From Mycoplasma sp. CAG:776 (GTDB lineage: Bacteria > Bacillota_I > Bacilli_A > RF39 > UBA660): a stretch of DNA of 34,544 nucleotides. Under the pieces are notes generated by a model. It did not search any database, had not been told where the DNA came from, and worked only from the letters and a program-made list of their open reading frames with translations. How positions within the stretch are numbered: position 1 is the stretch's first letter; every line of letters begins with the position of its first letter. The stretch is from assembly GCA_000438195.1 (NCBI GenBank), contig FR903061.1, positions 1 through 34,544 of the forward strand. Direction: 5' to 3'. This document shows, one piece after another, positions 7,880 to 14,701 of the stretch. The translations under genes and the position numbers were made by a program.

Positions 7880-8248
7880 GGGGTAGTAAAGGTTTCGACA
7901 TATATTACTACATATGATTGCAAGTGGGAGTGACACCTTACGTCTAAAACTAAAATTAAATGACAAGAATGAAAGTTCTTTTGCTTCAAATGCTTATGCA
8001 TTTGCCTAATTAATTAACAGGAATAGCAAGCTTCTATTTATTTTGCTTATAGGATAAATTAGAGGTTCATATATATAAGATATATTATTTTATTGGTTTA
8101 GGATAAAGTAATGAATGTAAACTAAACTTAAATTTATAATCGGTTAGTCTTGAGCCAGTTATAAATTGACATCTAAATCAAGCTAAACTTGTAGATATTG
8201 TATGATAGGATATATTGGACAGGAGTTCAACTCTCCTCTACTCCACCA
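7880..8248 (+). ncRNA. ssrA: Transfer-messenger RNA (tmRNA)
   Basis: The tRNA-like ends are clear: GGGGTAG at the 5' end pairs with CTACTCC before an encoded CCA at the 3' end. AAGGTTTCGAC follows the acceptor and GGAGTTCAACTCTCC forms the T arm. The total is 369 nt. The internal reading frame ends in FASNAYAFA followed by TAA at 8007-8009. In frame it can be read back through NDKNES to about 7959; the exact resume codon is not certain. The product tags proteins on stalled ribosomes for proteolysis and recycles the ribosome with SmpB (not in this window). The tag ends AYAFA rather than the usual ALAA, but it keeps a hydrophobic C-terminus. It is a one-piece, non-permuted tmRNA with its own promoter and terminator. 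Confidence 0.97.
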
Positions 8249-8259
8249 TAATGTTTATT

Positions 8260-8281
8260 ACACTTAAATAAGTGTTTTTTT
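8260..8281 (+). terminator. tmRNA terminator
   Basis: ACACTT (8260-8265) and AAGTGT (8270-8275) form a 6-bp stem with a 4-base loop followed by a T run, 11 bases after the CCA end. Confidence 0.85.
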
Positions 8282-8320
8282 ATTATCAAAATTATGATAA
8301 AATAAACACAGGATAGTTAT

Positions 8321-8779
8321 ATGGAAAAAATAAAAATTAAACTAGAAAATTTAGACAGTGCTACTAATAAATATAAAAATGAAGTATTAAATAGCGAGTT
8401 AGATAATTACATCATAAATGCAAATCTACATAAATTACCCAAAGAAAGAATTATTTTATATATAAGTGGTTTGCCAAATAATAAAGAACAAGAACAACTA
8501 ATAAAATTAATTCATATACATTATCAAAACAAAGTAAAACAACTAAATAAAATTGATAAATATGATGACTATATTAGAATTATATTATTATTATTAGAAA
8601 TTCTACTAATTATTATCTCTGAACAATTTACTGTGCTTTTAAGCGAACTTTTTTTAATTGCTAGGTGGGTTGTAGTATGGGAAATTGTCTATGACATTCT
8701 ATTTACAGGTGTAAGAAGAAAAAGAGATTTAAAACTATACAAAAAATTAGCCACATGTGAAATTGAATTTTTAAACTAG
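8321..8779 (+). CDS. Small membrane protein of unknown function
   Basis: A 152-residue protein. Residues 1-80 are hydrophilic and helical with many Lys, Asn and Glu. Two adjacent membrane helices follow (about 85-103 and 108-128), then a basic C-terminal tail (GVRRKRDLKLYKK), which places both ends in the cytoplasm. AGGATAG lies 6 bases before the ATG, and TGATAAAAT upstream (about 8293-8301) serves as an extended -10. No family was recognised. The gene lies between tmRNA and the PRPP synthase gene, with a separate -10 before each, so it is probably transcribed alone. Confidence 0.7.
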   Translation: MEKIKIKLENLDSATNKYKNEVLNSELDNYIINANLHKLPKERIILYISGLPNNKEQEQLIKLIHIHYQNKVKQLNKIDKYDDYIRIILLLLEILLIIISEQFTVLLSELFLIARWVVVWEIVYDILFTGVRRKRDLKLYKKLATCEIEFLN

Positions 8780-8804
8780 CTTTATAGATTATTACTTCAA
8801 AATA

Positions 8805-8813
8805 TGATAAAAT
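8805..8813 (+). promoter_or_regulatory. Extended -10 promoter of the PRPP synthase gene
   Basis: TGATAAAAT contains a TG extension and the -10 TAAAAT (8808-8813), 20 bases before the ATG. The -35 position (TAGATT) is poor. The same TGATAAAAT motif precedes the gene at 8321. Confidence 0.5.
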
Positions 8814-8833
8814 ATTTATGAATAGGAGTATAT

Positions 8834-9916
8834 ATGAAAGATAAAGAAAATTTATGTTTAATTGTCATGGACAATTGTAAAGAATTAGGTTTAAAAGTAA
8901 ACAAAGAAATCAAAAAAATCAGAAAAACTGAGAACAATTATTTAATTCCAGCAGATATCATTAGATTTAACGATGGTGAAGGAAAAGTAACAATTTTAGA
9001 AACAATAAGAGGCAAAGACGTATATATTATAAGCGATACCCATAATTATGGTATTACCTACGAAATGTACGGAATAACTCATAATATGAGTCCTGATGAA
9101 CATTTTCAAGATATCAAAAGAGTTATTTCAGCAATTATGGGACACGCCAAAAGTATACGAGTAGTCATGCCTTTTTTATATGCCTCACGCCAACATCGAA
9201 GAAAATCAAGGGAATCTCTTGACTGTGCTTTAGCCCTTCAAGAACTTAAAAATTTAGGGATTAGTGGTATTGTTACATTTGATGCTCACGATCCAAATGT
9301 ACAAAATGCCATTCCAACTCTTCCATTCGATAATTTTTTCCCAACAAATGACATGCTAAAAATATTTTTAAAAAAAGAAAAATTTGATCCTTTAAACACT
9401 CTAGTAATAAGTCCTGATACAGGTGCTATGGATCGAGCAAGATTTCTTGCTGATATTCTTCATGTAGATGTTGGTATGTTTTATAAAAGAAGAGACATCT
9501 CTAAAATTGTAAATGGTAAAAACCCGATTGTTGCTCACGAATACTTAGGAAAAGATGTAACAAATAAAACAATAATAATTGTAGATGATATGCTTGCTAG
9601 TGGTGGATCTATGATAGATGTAGCAAAAGAATTAAAAAAAAGAGGAGCTCATAAAATCTTTTTCTTTACTACTTTTGCCCTCTTTACTGCCGGTTATAAA
9701 TTATTAGATGAAGCTTATCAAAAAAATGAATTAGACGCAATATATTCCACTAATCTAACTTATATTCCGAAAGAAATTCTAAATAAACCTTGGATGAATA
9801 TTGCTGACTGTTCTGAATATTTAGCCAAAATAATTGATAATCTTAATAAAGGAAACTCTATTTCCAACTTAATAAAAGATAATTCTGCAATTAATCAAAT
9901 AAATTATAAAAATTAA
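8834..9916 (+). CDS. prs: Ribose-phosphate pyrophosphokinase
   Basis: The enzyme makes PRPP from ribose 5-phosphate and ATP, the sugar donor for purines, pyrimidines, NAD, His and Trp. Recognisable parts are the ATP/flexible-loop region PFLYASRQHRRKSRESL, the TFDAHDPNVQ segment, and the PRPP-binding loop IIIVDDMLASGGSMIDVAKE. At 360 residues it is longer than the usual 310-325, with an altered N-terminus and a 30-40 residue C-terminal extension. It therefore belongs to a divergent branch also seen in Clostridia. The order of two phosphoribosyltransferase-like halves is preserved. AGGAG lies 7 bases before the ATG, and a terminator follows at once. It cannot be said from this window whether it is the only PRPP synthase in the genome. 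Confidence 0.9.
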   Translation: MKDKENLCLIVMDNCKELGLKVNKEIKKIRKTENNYLIPADIIRFNDGEGKVTILETIRGKDVYIISDTHNYGITYEMYGITHNMSPDEHFQDIKRVISAIMGHAKSIRVVMPFLYASRQHRRKSRESLDCALALQELKNLGISGIVTFDAHDPNVQNAIPTLPFDNFFPTNDMLKIFLKKEKFDPLNTLVISPDTGAMDRARFLADILHVDVGMFYKRRDISKIVNGKNPIVAHEYLGKDVTNKTIIIVDDMLASGGSMIDVAKELKKRGAHKIFFFTTFALFTAGYKLLDEAYQKNELDAIYSTNLTYIPKEILNKPWMNIADCSEYLAKIIDNLNKGNSISNLIKDNSAINQINYKN

Positions 9917-9922
9917 CTTTTT

Positions 9923-9949
9923 AAAACTAACCTCACAGTTAGTTTTTTT
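9923..9949 (+). terminator. Terminator of prs
   Basis: A 7-bp stem, AACTAAC (9925-9931) and GTTAGTT (9938-9944), is followed by a T run, ten bases after the stop codon. Confidence 0.9.
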
Positions 9950-9972
9950 AATTTATATAACATTTGAAACTC

Positions 9973-10500
9973 TTAATGTCTTCTCATTTGTTCAAAAAAA
10001 TCTGGTTGATGATATAAAAAGCTTTGACAAATATGCTTATAACCATTATCTTCTAATTCATGAATTTTTTGATCACTATAAACCCCATGATTTCTAACTT
10101 TCATAATAGATAACTCACCAGTTTTCAAATTTACATAAGTAATATAAGATTCTAAATAACACATTCCATCTTGAATAGTATTCCCATATAATTTTTCTAA
10201 TAGAGAATGATTTTTAGCTAAAAGAATAGTTTTTAAATAAACCAAAGGATTAATAGGAACTATATCAAAACTCTTAATTTCAAATTGATGCATATCCATA
10301 AAACCTTGATCACGTAATTCTAAAATTCTTTTAGAAAGATCATCAGGAGTTTCATAACCAATATAATAAAAATTTCTGAAACATTCCTTTTGACCTTGAT
10401 CATTAACAACTGCTTGATCAATTACTTTATATTTTATAACAGATATTATATTAGCTGCACTTAAAATAACATCATAAGCCAAATATTTTTTTTCTTTCAC
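9973..10500 (-). CDS. Hypothetical cytoplasmic protein
   Basis: A 175-residue protein starting with GTG (10498-10500), four bases after AGAGGTGA. It has no signal peptide or membrane helix. The composition is mixed alpha/beta with many Tyr, His and Asp. Stretches such as FRNFYYIGYETPDDLSKRIL and HQPDFFEQMRRH stand out, but they match no family I recognise. It is divergent from the small zinc-ribbon gene, and a TATAAT lies about 20 bases upstream on its strand (ATTATA within 10518-10524). Translation is supported by the good ribosome site and low-GC codon use matching its neighbours. The role is unknown. Confidence 0.65.
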   Translation of the reverse strand: MKEKKYLAYDVILSAANIISVIKYKVIDQAVVNDQGQKECFRNFYYIGYETPDDLSKRILELRDQGFMDMHQFEIKSFDIVPINPLVYLKTILLAKNHSLLEKLYGNTIQDGMCYLESYITYVNLKTGELSIMKVRNHGVYSDQKIHELEDNGYKHICQSFLYHQPDFFEQMRRH

Positions 10501-10568
10501 AATTTCACCTCTTAATAAGTATTATAACACAAATTTAGAACATAATAAAAACATAAGGAGGAATTGAC

Positions 10569-10772
10569 ATGCAAAAACCAGGATGTAGTAAATGTGCCGA
10601 AACAACAGTTCAAGGTCGCGCATACATAGATAAAAAAACTGGATTATTATGTGTAACTTTAGATGAAAAATATGAAAAGCCAGAAGGCCTAAAAGTATTA
10701 GTACCCTTTATATGTACAACTTGTGGCACAACAGAATGGAAAACAATTGATACAATAGAAGATAAAAAATAG
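10569..10772 (+). CDS. Small zinc-ribbon protein
   Basis: A 67-residue protein with two CxxC pairs (Cys6/Cys9 in GCSKC and Cys49/Cys52 in CTTC) that would bind one zinc ion across a beta-ribbon of about 40 residues. AAGGAGG lies 7 bases before the ATG. The layout resembles small nucleic-acid-binding Zn-ribbon proteins (COG3478-like), but the central sequence differs and the relation is tentative. An extra Cys28 lies in the middle. It converges on the phosphatase-like gene, sharing a bidirectional terminator that includes both stop codons. RNA or DNA binding, or service as a subunit of a larger complex, is possible. Confidence 0.75.
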   Translation: MQKPGCSKCAETTVQGRAYIDKKTGLLCVTLDEKYEKPEGLKVLVPFICTTCGTTEWKTIDTIEDKK

Positions 10773-10800
10773 AGTTTATACCCATTTAAAACTCTATTTT
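10766..10800. terminator. Bidirectional terminator shared by two convergent genes
   Basis: A perfect 12-bp stem (10766-10777 against 10789-10800) with an 11-base loop has A on the left and T on the right, so it works on both strands. It contains the stop codons of the zinc-ribbon gene (10770-10772) and of the phosphatase-like gene (10794-10796). Confidence 0.92.
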
Positions 10801-11411
10801 TTTCTTTTGATAGATACTAGTTCTTTTTTATCAAAAACTAATTCTATAATATTAACTCCATCCCAAGTTCCATCAATGATCGCTTCTTCTTGATAATTTA
10901 AAATTAAACGATTATCCAAATTAAAACCCTTTGTACACCAATGACTAAGCAAACAAGTAATAGCAACGTTATGAGTAAACAAGGCAATTACTTTATCTTG
11001 ATGTTCTTCTAATAATTTACTAATAAAATGATACATTCTTTTCTTTACTTCATTTAAAGATTCTCCCCCAGAAAGCTTATAATCAAAATCATTTTCTTGA
11101 ATTTCTGTAACCATTCTTATTTTCTTATCTCCAAGATTACCAAGAACTCTTTCACCAATTTCTGCTTTAATATTGATATCCAACTCTAATTTTTTAGCTA
11201 AATACTTTGCTGTTCCAATACTCATAACATATGATGATGAATATATATATTGCACTGATTGTAAATCTTTATCATGAACAAGTTTTTTACTAGCTTCCTC
11301 TCCTTCAATACTAAGAATTCTTTTTTCACGCTTTTGTTCTAATAGTTCTTTATCAGGAAAAGAAAGATTATTCATAGTTAAACTATTATTAATAAGATAT
11401 ATTGTTGTCAT
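10794..11411 (-). CDS. Histidine-phosphatase-fold protein lacking the RHG motif
   Basis: The start is ATG 11409-11411 behind AGGTGG (205 residues). The order of motifs follows the phosphoglycerate mutase/histidine phosphatase superfamily: an N-terminal IYL strand, GEEASKKL, IYSS (IYSSPLxR in the family), GERVLGNLGD, GGESLNEVKKRM and LFTHNVAI. The defining RHG after the first strand is replaced by NNS (residues 8-10), so the histidine that accepts phosphate and its neighbouring Arg are absent. The second His (FTHN) is kept. A catalytic phosphatase is therefore unlikely; a binding or regulatory pseudo-enzyme is more plausible. It follows the gene at 11466 by 54 bases but has its own promoter in that gap. 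Confidence 0.75.
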   Translation of the reverse strand: MTTIYLINNSLTMNNLSFPDKELLEQKREKRILSIEGEEASKKLVHDKDLQSVQYIYSSSYVMSIGTAKYLAKKLELDINIKAEIGERVLGNLGDKKIRMVTEIQENDFDYKLSGGESLNEVKKRMYHFISKLLEEHQDKVIALFTHNVAITCLLSHWCTKGFNLDNRLILNYQEEAIIDGTWDGVNIIELVFDKKELVSIKRKK

Positions 11412-11432
11412 GTTACCACCTACTCTAAAAAT

Positions 11433-11482
11433 ATTATAAAATAAAAAAAAAGAAGAAGCAAGCATTTACTTTCTTCTCTCTC
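11433..11482 (-). promoter_or_regulatory. Terminator hairpin followed by a promoter
   Basis: Minus strand: GAAGAA (from about 11477) pairs with TTCTTC before a run of nine T, ending the 11466-12092 transcript. Within the same stretch -35 TTGCTT (11456-11461) and -10 TATAAT (11433-11438), 17 bases apart, form a promoter for the phosphatase-like gene. Confidence 0.6.
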
Positions 11483-12092
11483 GAATAACTGGTTTAACAA
11501 TTTCAAACGTTTTAAAATATTGATAATGAGAGCTGAAAGGATTAGGAAATTCTAATTTTCGAATAGGTCCAAAATAACCAATTTTATCTGACCAAGTTCC
11601 ATCTCCTAAATTTTGTCTAATAAAATGAAAATCATTACAAACAGAATGATAAAATGATAAATATAATACAATTTTATAACCATTATGATAATTAGGACTA
11701 TCAATTTCTGAATCAAAAATTTGAATTCCTAAAATAGAACAATCATCATAAAAATTTTTTAAAATTCCCTGTGCATCCTGAGCCAAAAAATAATTTTTTG
11801 TAGTATTTGTAAAACCACAATTAAAAGGAAACACCTCATCATCCCCTAAAGCAATAAACTTTTCAATAAATTCTTTCTGGCTTGGCAATCCTAATGCATA
11901 GGTATAACAATTTCCTAAATAATAAAGATCTCTATCTTTTTCATAATTTAGATAATTAGTTCCCATTCTAATTTCTTCTTTTAAAAAACTTAAATATAAT
12001 CTTTCTACATCTAAACTTGTTTTAGCCTTATACTTCACTTCCAAAAATAATTTTAATTCTTTTAATTTTATTTGTAAATAATCCACATTCAT
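11466..12092 (-). CDS. Uncharacterised protein with Cys/His peptidase-like motifs
   Basis: A 208-residue cytoplasmic protein with the pattern NCYTYALG (Cys62), then after about 90 residues DFHFIRQ (His156) and DGTWSDKIGYFGP. The combination NCYxYA ... DxHFxR ... DGxWSxKxG recurs in Firmicute and phage proteins that resemble papain-like or CHAP-like cysteine enzymes. From motif order the Cys and His could form a catalytic pair; this is inference. The N-terminal 60 residues are helical. Its start lies under one half of a back-to-back promoter shared with trmL. Mid-domain insertions (around residues 95-135) make the fold uncertain. Confidence 0.6.
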   Translation of the reverse strand: MNVDYLQIKLKELKLFLEVKYKAKTSLDVERLYLSFLKEEIRMGTNYLNYEKDRDLYYLGNCYTYALGLPSQKEFIEKFIALGDDEVFPFNCGFTNTTKNYFLAQDAQGILKNFYDDCSILGIQIFDSEIDSPNYHNGYKIVLYLSFYHSVCNDFHFIRQNLGDGTWSDKIGYFGPIRKLEFPNPFSSHYQYFKTFEIVKPVIRERRK

Positions 12093-12119
12093 TGTTCTTT
12101 CCCTCCAGCATGAAGCTTT

Positions 12120-12148
12120 ATTCTAACAAAGAAAAAAGACTTTGTAAA
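12120..12148 (-). promoter_or_regulatory. Promoter of the Cys/His protein gene
   Basis: On the minus strand -35 TTTACA (12143-12148) and -10 TAGAAT (12120-12125) are separated by 17 bases. The -35 is the left half of an 18-base palindrome whose right half supplies the -35 of trmL. Confidence 0.65.
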
Positions 12149-12158
12149 CATTTACAAA
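12141..12158. promoter_or_regulatory. Palindrome covering two divergent -35 boxes
   Basis: TTTGTAAACATTTACAAA is a near-perfect palindrome (8-base arms, 2-base centre). Each arm contains TTTACA used as a -35 on one strand. A dimeric repressor bound here would silence both divergent genes. Part of the symmetry follows simply from two identical -35 boxes facing apart. Confidence 0.55.
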
Positions 12159-12179
12159 TTTAAAAAAATGATTTATAAT
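12151..12179 (+). promoter_or_regulatory. Promoter of trmL
   Basis: A -35 TTTACA (12151-12156) and -10 TATAAT (12174-12179) are exactly 17 bases apart, 23 bases before the start codon. Confidence 0.75.
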
Positions 12180-12202
12180 CAAAAAAAGAAAGAAGAATGA
12201 TT

Positions 12203-12709
12203 ATGCTAAATGTAGTTCTATTTGAACCAGAAATACCAGGAAACACAGGAAATATCATGCGTACTTGTGTTGCAACAAATACTGTCCTTCACTTAATTAA
12301 ACCTTTAGGTTTTTCTCTTGATGAAAAATATATTAGGAGAAGTGGTGTAAATTATATAGATAAATGTCAATATTATATATATGAAAACATTGAAGAATTT
12401 TTTACAAAAAATAAAGGAGAGTATTTCTTCTTCACCAGATATGGTCATAAACCTCACACCACTGTCAATTTTAAAGAAATAAAAGAAAATATTTATTTAA
12501 TATTTGGCAAAGAAAGTACAGGAATACCTAAAGAAATATTAAAACCCTATTTAGATAGATGTTATCGTATACCAATGACAGATAATGTTCGAGCTTTAAA
12601 TCTTTCTAATAGTGTTGCCATCGGAGTTTATGAAGTTTTAAGACAAAAAAATTATGAGGGACTATTATTTGATGAACCTCATAAAAGTAAAACTTATCTT
12701 GAAGATTAA
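12203..12709 (+). CDS. trmL: tRNA (cytidine(34)-2'-O)-methyltransferase TrmL
   Basis: The start is placed at ATG 12203, giving MLNVVLFEPEIPGNTGNIMR, which aligns with the known family start; an ATG two codons earlier is possible. The 168-residue product is a SPOUT (trefoil-knot) methyltransferase with the SAM-binding motifs FGKESTGIP and IPMTDNVRALNLSNSVAIG. The length is standard (about 155-170). The enzyme methylates the 2'-hydroxyl of the wobble base C34 or cmnm5U34 in the two tRNA-Leu isoacceptors, which aids codon recognition. It acts as a dimer in the cytoplasm. The gene has its own promoter, and its stop overlaps by three bases the stop of a convergent small gene. Confidence 0.93.
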   Translation: MLNVVLFEPEIPGNTGNIMRTCVATNTVLHLIKPLGFSLDEKYIRRSGVNYIDKCQYYIYENIEEFFTKNKGEYFFFTRYGHKPHTTVNFKEIKENIYLIFGKESTGIPKEILKPYLDRCYRIPMTDNVRALNLSNSVAIGVYEVLRQKNYEGLLFDEPHKSKTYLED

Positions 12710-12840
12710 ACTACTCGTACATAAACTGCAACGGCACAAACGATAAATAAAATAATTAATAAAATAATGATAATAATATTATTTAAATTATTCCTTTTCT
12801 TCAACTGAATTAGTTTTTCATTAATATTTTTCTCTTCCAT
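12706..12840 (-). CDS. 44-residue single-pass membrane protein
   Basis: This short ORF runs from ATG 12838-12840 to TAA 12706-12708. The first 20 residues are polar and basic (MEEKNINEKLIQLKKRNNLN), followed by one continuous membrane helix of Ile, Leu and Val, then YVRVV. The charge pattern places the N-terminus in the cytoplasm. GAGGT lies about 9 bases before the ATG, and a TATAAT lies upstream on the same strand (12859-12864). Convergent overlap with trmL by three bases fits the compact layout here. No family was recognised. It could be an accessory subunit or regulator of a larger membrane protein. Confidence 0.6.
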   Translation of the reverse strand: MEEKNINEKLIQLKKRNNLNNIIIIILLIILFIVCAVAVYVRVV

Positions 12841-12935
12841 TTTAATAACCTCACATCTATTATATAAAACTTTAAACGAATTATGTAAACAATCAATATA
12901 GCTAGTGTCTACAAACTGTCAAGAGAAAGTTATTA

Positions 12936-12964
12936 TAGACAAAAAAAGAAAAAAAGAGTATAAT
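12936..12964 (+). promoter_or_regulatory. Promoter of RNase J1
   Basis: A -35 TAGACA (12936-12941) and -10 TATAAT (12959-12964) have a 17-base purine spacer, 46 bases before the start codon. Confidence 0.75.
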
Positions 12965-13010
12965 ATTACTTAACCAAAAACTTTTTTGTTTATTATGAAA
13001 GGAAGATTAA

Positions 13011-14684
13011 ATGAAAAATAATAGTAATATTACGTCTATTTTTGCATTGGGCGGATTAGGCGAAGTTGGAAAAAATATGTACGTAGTAACCCACAATGAA
13101 GAAATAATAATAATTGATGCTGGAGTTATGTTTCCTGAAGATGATTTATTAGGGATAGATTATGTAATACAAGATGTTTCCTATTTAAAACAAAATGAAG
13201 ATAAAATCAAAGGATTATTTATCACTCATGGTCATGAAGATCATATTGGAGGAATTTCTTTTCTTTTAAATAGTGTTAATATTCCCAAAATTTATGCTTC
13301 AAAAATTTCAACTGATCTAATTAATAAAAAATTAATTGATCGTAACATAAAATATGAAAACATAGAAATTGTAAATGAAGAAACTATCATAAAGACAAAA
13401 TATTTTACAATTGAATTTGTTGGTACAACCCACTCTATACCTGAATCATTTGCTTTAGCAATTCATACCCCAAACGGTTTGATATTTGAAACAGGAGATT
13501 TCAAATTTGATTTAACACCAATTGGACCAATGGCCAATATTCATAAAATGGCTGAATTAGGGAAAAAAGGTGTAACTCTTCTTTTAAGCGATTCTACTAA
13601 TGCTTTATCAGAAGGATTTTCTAAAAGTGAATCTAGTGTTGATGAAGCTTTAAATGATATTGTATCCAAGCATTATGGTCGTGTAATCATTGCTACTTTT
13701 GCTTCTAACATTTATCGTATTAAACACATAGTTGAAACATGTCGTAAGAACAATCGTAAAATTATTGTTTTTGGTAGATCCATGGAAACAAGCATTGAAC
13801 TTGCAATGAATAATGGACTAATTGAAGATAAAACTATCTTTATTGACAATAATGAAGCCAAGAATTTAAAGAAAAATGAAATTTGTATCTTATGTACTGG
13901 AACCCAAGGAGAACCTCTAGCTGCCCTATCACGTATTGCAAATGGAGTTCATAAACAAATTACTTTAATGCCAGATGATTTAGTAGTCTTCTCATCTTCT
14001 CCAATTCCAGGAAATGCTGCTAGTATTAATAAAGTCATTAATAAATTATATTTAAAAGGTGTCAAAGTATATACAAATAAGACTTTTAATGATGTACATA
14101 CTTCTGGTCATGCTAAAGAAGAAGAATTAAAATGGATGTTAAGAATAATTAAACCAAAATACTTTATGCCAATGCATGGTGAGTACCGTATGTTAAAAAG
14201 GCACACCGAAATAGCAGAAGCTTGTGGTGTACCAAAAGAAAATACTTTCATCTGTAAAAATGGTGATGGAATTAATATTAAAGATGGTATTGTAACTCGT
14301 GGGGAAACCATAAAAAGTGGTGATGTTTATGTAGACGGCTCTCGTATTGGTGATGTTGGAAGCCAAATCATTAAAGATCGTAAATTAATGAGTAATGACG
14401 GAATTTTAGTAACAATTTTAAATATTAATACCCTAACAAGAAAACTATTAATAAAACCAAATGTAACAACTAGAGGATTTATCATGGTAAATGAAAATCC
14501 CGAATTAATTAATAAAATTGAAAAGAAAATAACAGAAATCGTAAATAACTTTCTCTCTAATTCTACATACAACTACACAGATTTAAAAAATCAAATCATT
14601 CTAGAATTATATCCATTCATTAATGATTTAACAGGACGTAGACCAATTATTCTTCCTGTAATTATGGAAGTAAATCAAACCTAA
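13011..14684 (+). CDS. rnjA: Ribonuclease J1
   Basis: The 557-residue protein carries the full metallo-beta-lactamase/beta-CASP set: HGHEDHIGG (His73, His75, Asp77, His78), His141 (THSIPES), Asp163 (TGDFKFD), HTSGHA (His363, Ser365, His367) and PMHGEYR (His389). These bind two zinc ions and the RNA phosphate. RNase J1 is a 5'-3' exonuclease and endonuclease that degrades mRNA and trims 16S rRNA in Bacilli, usually with J2. The window also encodes a J2-like partner with a degenerate active site (3753-5387). The C-terminal domain after about residue 450 is of normal length. AAAGGAAG lies 7 bases before the ATG, and a strong promoter lies 46 bases upstream. Confidence 0.96.
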   Translation: MKNNSNITSIFALGGLGEVGKNMYVVTHNEEIIIIDAGVMFPEDDLLGIDYVIQDVSYLKQNEDKIKGLFITHGHEDHIGGISFLLNSVNIPKIYASKISTDLINKKLIDRNIKYENIEIVNEETIIKTKYFTIEFVGTTHSIPESFALAIHTPNGLIFETGDFKFDLTPIGPMANIHKMAELGKKGVTLLLSDSTNALSEGFSKSESSVDEALNDIVSKHYGRVIIATFASNIYRIKHIVETCRKNNRKIIVFGRSMETSIELAMNNGLIEDKTIFIDNNEAKNLKKNEICILCTGTQGEPLAALSRIANGVHKQITLMPDDLVVFSSSPIPGNAASINKVINKLYLKGVKVYTNKTFNDVHTSGHAKEEELKWMLRIIKPKYFMPMHGEYRMLKRHTEIAEACGVPKENTFICKNGDGINIKDGIVTRGETIKSGDVYVDGSRIGDVGSQIIKDRKLMSNDGILVTILNINTLTRKLLIKPNVTTRGFIMVNENPELINKIEKKITEIVNNFLSNSTYNYTDLKNQIILELYPFINDLTGRRPIILPVIMEVNQT

Positions 14685-14701
14685 ATAAATAGGCTTTTTT
14701 T
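14678..14701 (+). terminator. Probable terminator of RNase J1
   Basis: AAACCTA and TAGGCTT pair with one mismatch across a 6-base loop and run into seven T. The stem includes the stop codon. It is weaker than others in the window. Confidence 0.55.

Noticed and set aside
7810..8001. Minus-strand open frame across the start of tmRNA
   Set aside because: It overlaps a confident RNA gene and a terminator, and its Cys/His-rich sequence resembles no protein.
14108..14572. Minus-strand open frames inside RNase J1
   Set aside because: They are shadows of a well-conserved gene and have no start signals.
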